NCBI GenBank assembly: GCA_016839655.1
Contig: JAEOTW010000401.1
Span: 1-9,414, forward strand
Source: Promethearchaeota archaeon
Lineage (GTDB): Archaea; Asgardarchaeota; Lokiarchaeia; Sigynarchaeales; SOKP01
Reading direction: 5' to 3'
Length of the DNA stretch: 9,414 nucleotides
A model generated the notes under the pieces. That model saw nothing but the letters and a program-made list of their open reading frames with translations. It had not been told where the DNA came from and searched no databases. Position 1 is the stretch's first letter, and every line of letters starts with the position of its first letter. The position numbers and the translations under genes are program-made. Shown here piece after piece: positions 6,285-9,414 of this stretch.

Positions 6285-6338
6285 ATGTTAGATATATATA
6301 ATAAATTAGAAAAAATTGTATCAGCTAAAATAAATTAG
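6285..6338 (+). CDS. Possible 17-residue peptide or remnant ORF
   Basis: ATG 6285 to TAG 6338 encodes MLDIYNKLEKIVSAKIN, which could form one amphipathic helix. A TATA-like TTATAAAT (6242-6249) lies about 36 bases upstream and a T-rich tract (6359-6375) follows, so a short independent transcript is possible. There is no Shine-Dalgarno site. It could equally be the decayed start of a longer gene, or chance. Low confidence. Confidence 0.2.
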   Translation: MLDIYNKLEKIVSAKIN

Positions 6339-6358
6339 AATCAATATTACTATTAAAA

Positions 6359-6375
6359 CAGCTTTTTTCTTTATT
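6359..6375 (+). terminator. T-rich tract upstream of the GTPase operon promoter
   Basis: The run CAGCTTTTTTCTTTATT could end any short transcript from the 6242-6249 region. It lies just before the GTPase promoter, so it does not interfere with the operon. Confidence 0.25.
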
Positions 6376-6385
6376 ATTACTCAAG

Positions 6386-6395
6386 TTTAAATATA
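6386..6395 (+). promoter_or_regulatory. TATA box for the two-GTPase operon
   Basis: TTTAAATATA is identical to the decamer upstream of the acyl-CoA synthetase gene. Transcription would begin near 6418-6422, leaving a leader of about 55-60 bases before ATG 6478. Confidence 0.55.
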
Positions 6396-6477
6396 TTTTC
6401 TTTTATTTGATTATAAAAAGAACTTCTTTTTTAAGGCTAAAATAACTTTCAAGAAAAACTTAAAGGTAAACGTTTTC

Positions 6478-7398
6478 ATGCCATCTGCCGCAAAAATTTC
6501 ACTTGTAGGAAAACCAGAAGTAGGTAAAACTACTATTAAAAAGGTAATTTTTGAAGGAGAAGACCCGAATGAGTTAGTACTATTCCCTCTTGAAGCTACA
6601 ATAGGAATAAAATATTCTGTGCATAATTTTATGGATTTAAAAATTAGTTTATTAGATTCACCTGGTCAATCACTTCCTTTATTATTAGAAGATGAACAAA
6701 AACAAATTTTAACTTTTGGGGATACTAAAGCTATAATATATGTCTTTGATTATCCTACTTGGATTGAGAATTCGCAAGATATCATTGATGATATTAAAAA
6801 AATTTATGAAATAAAGAAGAAACAAGATTTTGATGCTAAAATTATCCTATTTCTCCATAAAATAGATAGATTAATTAATAAAAAAATCGGTAGTATGCTC
6901 GCTCTAATTAAAAGACAGGTAATAAAACAATTAAACCTTCCTGAGGTACTACCAATTTATTTTACTAGTTTACATCCTAATTTAATATTCACTGTTTATA
7001 ATGCAATTTCAGATATTTTCAGTAATTATTCAATAGATTCTTTAAATTTGAAGAATCTTATTAAAGAAATTATGAATGGTTTATCTAAAACGATCTGTGT
7101 TGTCTCTAATCAAAATAACAACCTAATTATTCAAGTTAGTTCTTCTGATTTTGATGCAAGCATCCTTTACTATTTATATGAAGCAATTCATAAATCAAGC
7201 AAATTAACTGAAGACCCAATTTCGAAAAGTAAGTTTATAAACGCTGGTTCTAAAATATTATATATGTTAGGGGAGAATATCAGTAATTTCCATTCAAATT
7301 TTAAAGATATTCTCTTTTTTTCTGAAGAATTAGAGGAAGAGGACCTAAATAGGTTGATTGACAAGGTTAAAGACGAATTAGGTAAATATTATAATTAA
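6478..7398 (+). CDS. RagA/Gtr1-like GTPase with C-terminal longin/roadblock-like domain
   Basis: A 306-residue protein, close to human RagA in length (313). The G domain (about 5-180) has G1 G11-K-P-E-V-G-K-T18, G2 T41 in LEATIGIKYSV (compare LGATIDVEHS in RagA), G3 D60-S-P-G-Q64, G4 H127-K-I-D130 and G5 T163-S-L. The His in place of Asn in G4 is a hallmark of Rag/Gtr GTPases (HKMD in RagA). IYVFD (87-91) and DAKIILFLHKID (119-130) also follow the Rag pattern. Residues about 185-306 match the layout of the Rag C-terminal roadblock/longin-like domain, including KTICVVSNQNNNLIIQVS (204-221). In eukaryotes that domain dimerises Rags and binds Ragulator in TORC1 signalling; its partner here is unknown. 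AGGT lies 10 bases before the ATG. It is the first gene of an operon with the longin-Arf gene 26 bases downstream. Confidence 0.88.
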   Translation: MPSAAKISLVGKPEVGKTTIKKVIFEGEDPNELVLFPLEATIGIKYSVHNFMDLKISLLDSPGQSLPLLLEDEQKQILTFGDTKAIIYVFDYPTWIENSQDIIDDIKKIYEIKKKQDFDAKIILFLHKIDRLINKKIGSMLALIKRQVIKQLNLPEVLPIYFTSLHPNLIFTVYNAISDIFSNYSIDSLNLKNLIKEIMNGLSKTICVVSNQNNNLIIQVSSSDFDASILYYLYEAIHKSSKLTEDPISKSKFINAGSKILYMLGENISNFHSNFKDILFFSEELEEEDLNRLIDKVKDELGKYYN

Positions 7399-7424
7399 TA
7401 TAAACAAAATTCTACAAAAGAGAG

Positions 7425-8480
7425 ATGCTTAGACAAGTTTATATAATTTTAAATGATAACATTATTTATCAACGATTTTATGCTAAGGGTTTAGATGAGG
7501 CTCTCTTTACGAATGTCTATCTAAATATAAAAAAGTCAGCTTTTTCAAAATTCGCTGAAGAAACTGCATCTTATGAATTTTTTAAGTATAAACTTTCATA
7601 TATTGCTGATAAAGATTTAAACTTAGTATTTCTTTTTGTAACTGGATTAGGAGATGACTTTAAGAATGTTGAACCTCAATTACGTAGCTTTAAAAAAGAA
7701 TTTCTCGATATCTATAGTGATAACCTCAAAGAAAGCAACCTTAATATAATATCTGATGCGTTTGATCCTATAGTTGATACAATTCATAGAAATTTAAAAG
7801 CAAAAATATCAATTGTAGGGTTTTCTGGAGTTGGAAAGACAACCACCACCAAACTTATAAAATCAGAAGAAATTCCAATGCAACATATACCTACGATTAC
7901 AGGTGAAGTTGCAACGATAAAAATTGGAAAATTACACTTCTACTTATGGGATTTTGCGGGACAAGACCAATTTGATTTTCTTTGGGAGAAATTTATAAGA
8001 GGTAGTGATGCAGTTCTTTTAATGACTGATTCGTCTTTAGAAAATCTCGAAAAAAGTAGATACTTCTTCGAATTAGTGAATAAAGTAGTACCTTATTCAC
8101 GTTTAGCAGTCATTGCCAACAAGCAAGATTTAGCTAGTGCAATGAAAATTGAGGATATTGAAAGGTTAATGGGACATAAAACTTACTCTTTTATAGCTAT
8201 TGATCCAAACAATCGACCAAAAATGATCCGTATTATAGCAGATCTTTTAGATATGGATACAGAGGTATCACCCTTACTAAAACCAATTTTTGATAGAGAT
8301 ATTTTAATGGATAAAGCTCAAAAGGCTTTAGAACAAGGTGAATTTAATGAAGCGGTTAAGATATTCGAAAAGATTAGTAATATCTGTCTTGAATTGGGAG
8401 ACGATTCACTTTCAATTGAATTACAAGAGAAAGCTGAAAAATTACGAGTGATTTTGAGTAAATTACCAAGTTCTGGATAA
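7425..8480 (+). CDS. Longin domain-Arf family GTPase fusion with C-terminal helical hairpin
   Basis: A 351-residue three-part protein. Residues 1-105 look like a longin/roadblock fold: strand LRQVYIILN, strand NIIYQRFY, helix, then paired strands (KYKLSYIAD, LNLVFLFVTG) and a helix. Residues 125-276 are an Arf-type G domain: G1 G132-F-S-G-V-G-K-T139, G2 T157 in IPT, G3 W175-D-F-A-G-Q180, G4 A231-NKQD-L236 followed by ASAM as in Arf, and G5 AID (258-260, weak). Residues 292-346 form a helix pair (AQKALEQGEFNEAVKIFEKI) like one TPR unit. In eukaryotic SRP receptor the SRX longin domain of SR-alpha binds Arf-like SR-beta; here the two fold types are in one chain. The start is the only ATG near the longin strand, with a purine-rich AGAGAG directly upstream. 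Its 3' end overlaps the convergent sensor gene by 18 bases. The longin call rests on strand pattern and is less certain than the GTPase. Confidence 0.85.
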   Translation: MLRQVYIILNDNIIYQRFYAKGLDEALFTNVYLNIKKSAFSKFAEETASYEFFKYKLSYIADKDLNLVFLFVTGLGDDFKNVEPQLRSFKKEFLDIYSDNLKESNLNIISDAFDPIVDTIHRNLKAKISIVGFSGVGKTTTTKLIKSEEIPMQHIPTITGEVATIKIGKLHFYLWDFAGQDQFDFLWEKFIRGSDAVLLMTDSSLENLEKSRYFFELVNKVVPYSRLAVIANKQDLASAMKIEDIERLMGHKTYSFIAIDPNNRPKMIRIIADLLDMDTEVSPLLKPIFDRDILMDKAQKALEQGEFNEAVKIFEKISNICLELGDDSLSIELQEKAEKLRVILSKLPSSG

Positions 8481-9414
8481 ATTTTGTAGAAAGGCTAATA
8501 CTTCACTTTTTCCAATTGGAATAATATCAGAACGAAATATTATCTTATTATCCTTATAAGGTATCATGAATCTCATTTCTACTGGTTTTTGAGTTTCTAA
8601 GGCCTTTTCTATGTTAATTTGAGCCTCCTTAGCAATTTGATTTGGTAAAATCGTAGCTATACTTTTTCCGATGAGATTTTGAGGATATTTATTTATCTCA
8701 AATACTTTCTCAACTTTTTTATCCAATTTTATATCTTGAAAAATTCCATCTATTGAAATTCTAAAAATTGAGAAGGGGATATGTTGGAGTAAAACTGCAT
8801 TTTTTGCCTCACTGAGTCTCAAAAATTCTTGATTTTGCATTTTTTCAATGGCAGTTCCGATTTCCAGGGCTATTGTAATTATTAATTCCATTTCTTCTAC
8901 AGATATGGTTTTTTTTCGATCCAAGATCATATTTATAGAACCAATTATCTCAAATTTTGAAAAAAGTGGAATTACAGCACCAGTAATAGAATCATCACCT
9001 TTAAAGAATTTTTTGGTTATATCAGGAAAATTTTCATTAAATAACGCTACGCCTTGTGAAAACACAATATTATAGGGAGTTTCATCAATTCTTAGATTAT
9101 TGTTTTGTTCAAAAAAAAATTGTGGAAGTTGTTTATGTGCCCTAATGCTGGCGATCCTTTGCACCTTATCAACCAAATATAAACAAGATCCTTTTAAATT
9201 TAAAAAGGCGGTAAAATAATTGACAGTTTTATTCAATAGGTCATTAAGATCATTGACATGATTAGCGATACTAATGAATTTATTCAGAGTGTCTATTTTA
9301 TTGGCATGTTCTTTAAGCTTTTCTTCTATTATATGTATATCAGATAAATCATGAAATAGATATTGAATAAAAAATTCATCACCCAACTCAATCTCATTTA
9401 TATTAACTTCTAAA
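8463..9414 (-). CDS. PAS-GAF-PAS sensor protein (5' end off window)
   Basis: The frame is open through the right edge, giving 316 visible residues. The TTG at 9386 is only an internal codon, because the upstream codons (LEVNINEIE) read as the last strands of a PAS domain continuing into GDEFFIQYLFHDLSD. A coiled linker (IIEEKLKEHANKIDTLNKF) leads to a GAF domain (about 9248-8817) with SCLYLVD, TGAVIPL and IIGSINMI strands, ending in an ELIITIALEIGTAIEKM helix. A second PAS domain (about 8804-8463) has FRISIDG, LIGKSIATILP, KPVEMRF, FRSDIIPI and a final LAFLQNLSRTW. The protein ends at this PAS domain, with no histidine-kinase, GGDEF or DNA-binding output in view. Output could lie upstream, outside the window, or signalling may be by protein contact. 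PAS and GAF bind small ligands, haem or flavin; none can be named here. Confidence 0.82.
   Translation of the reverse strand, partial: LEVNINEIELGDEFFIQYLFHDLSDIHIIEEKLKEHANKIDTLNKFISIANHVNDLNDLLNKTVNYFTAFLNLKGSCLYLVDKVQRIASIRAHKQLPQFFFEQNNNLRIDETPYNIVFSQGVALFNENFPDITKKFFKGDDSITGAVIPLFSKFEIIGSINMILDRKKTISVEEMELIITIALEIGTAIEKMQNQEFLRLSEAKNAVLLQHIPFSIFRISIDGIFQDIKLDKKVEKVFEINKYPQNLIGKSIATILPNQIAKEAQINIEKALETQKPVEMRFMIPYKDNKIIFRSDIIPIGKSEVLAFLQNLSRTW

Larger units (their letters stand above)
6141..6477. other. 337-base divergent intergenic region between the RAM gene and the GTPase operon
   Basis: This stretch holds a minus-strand TATA box (6225 to 6216), a plus-strand TATA box (6386-6395) and a 12-base direct repeat (6168-6179 and 6187-6198). 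It also has a possible 17-codon ORF at 6285-6338 and a T-rich tract at 6359-6375. I see no tRNA, no long hairpin and no longer reading frame with coding character. It probably contains the regulatory sites for both flanking transcription units. Confidence 0.55.

Noticed and set aside
6141..6477. Structured RNA or tRNA in the longest gene-free stretch
   Set aside because: No tRNA arms, CCA end, GC-rich stem or kink-turn pattern is visible. The region is uniformly AT-rich.
8848..9075. 75-codon open frame on the plus strand
   Set aside because: Entirely antisense to the GAF domain of the sensor gene, with no family resemblance.
9384..9386. TTG 9386 as the start of the PAS-GAF-PAS protein
   Set aside because: The frame stays open to the window edge, and the codons before it (LEVNINEIE) fit the end of a PAS domain, so the real start is outside the window.

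Overview
This AT-rich, intron-free window most likely comes from an Asgard archaeon, probably Lokiarchaeia-like. The lineage is inferred from protein content, not from any marker gene. It carries a RagA/Gtr1-like GTPase with a Rag-type C-terminal domain, a longin domain fused to an Arf-family GTPase, and a small zinc-binding protein of a type I associate with Lokiarchaea. Archaeal signals fit: TATA boxes of the form TTTAAATA precede several genes, some genes have partial Shine-Dalgarno sites (AGGT, AGGTG, GGAGTGAT), and T-rich tracts follow several genes.

Left part (1-3202): a truncated FAD-linked oxidase of the VAO/4-cresol dehydrogenase type runs off the left edge on the minus strand. Next come a zinc-finger-like protein on the minus strand, a plus-strand membrane protein with a repeated YY-x-L-K-G helix and a C-terminal zinc ribbon, and a minus-strand GNAT acetyltransferase resembling the NAT16 type.

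Middle (3203-6477): an AMP-forming acyl-CoA synthetase on the plus strand converges with a CPBP-family membrane protease on the minus strand, which has a TTG start. Then follows a small stand-alone Lrp/AsnC ligand-binding (RAM) protein on the minus strand. Its reading frame has no ATG, GTG or TTG at the expected position, but an ATT codon with a well-placed AGGTG. The 337-base gap 6141-6477 holds divergent TATA boxes, a near-perfect direct repeat and a possible 17-codon ORF.

Right part (6478-9414): a two-gene plus-strand operon encodes the Rag-like GTPase and the longin-Arf-helical-hairpin fusion, 26 bases apart. It converges, with an 18-base overlap, on a minus-strand PAS-GAF-PAS sensor that runs off the right edge.

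The most noteworthy unit is the GTPase pair. One protein is G-domain then longin/roadblock-like domain; the other is longin domain then G-domain. In eukaryotes Rag GTPases pair through the C-terminal domain, and an SRX longin domain binds the Arf-like SR-beta, so a complex of these two products is a reasonable hypothesis. No RNA genes, CRISPR arrays or insertion sequences were seen.
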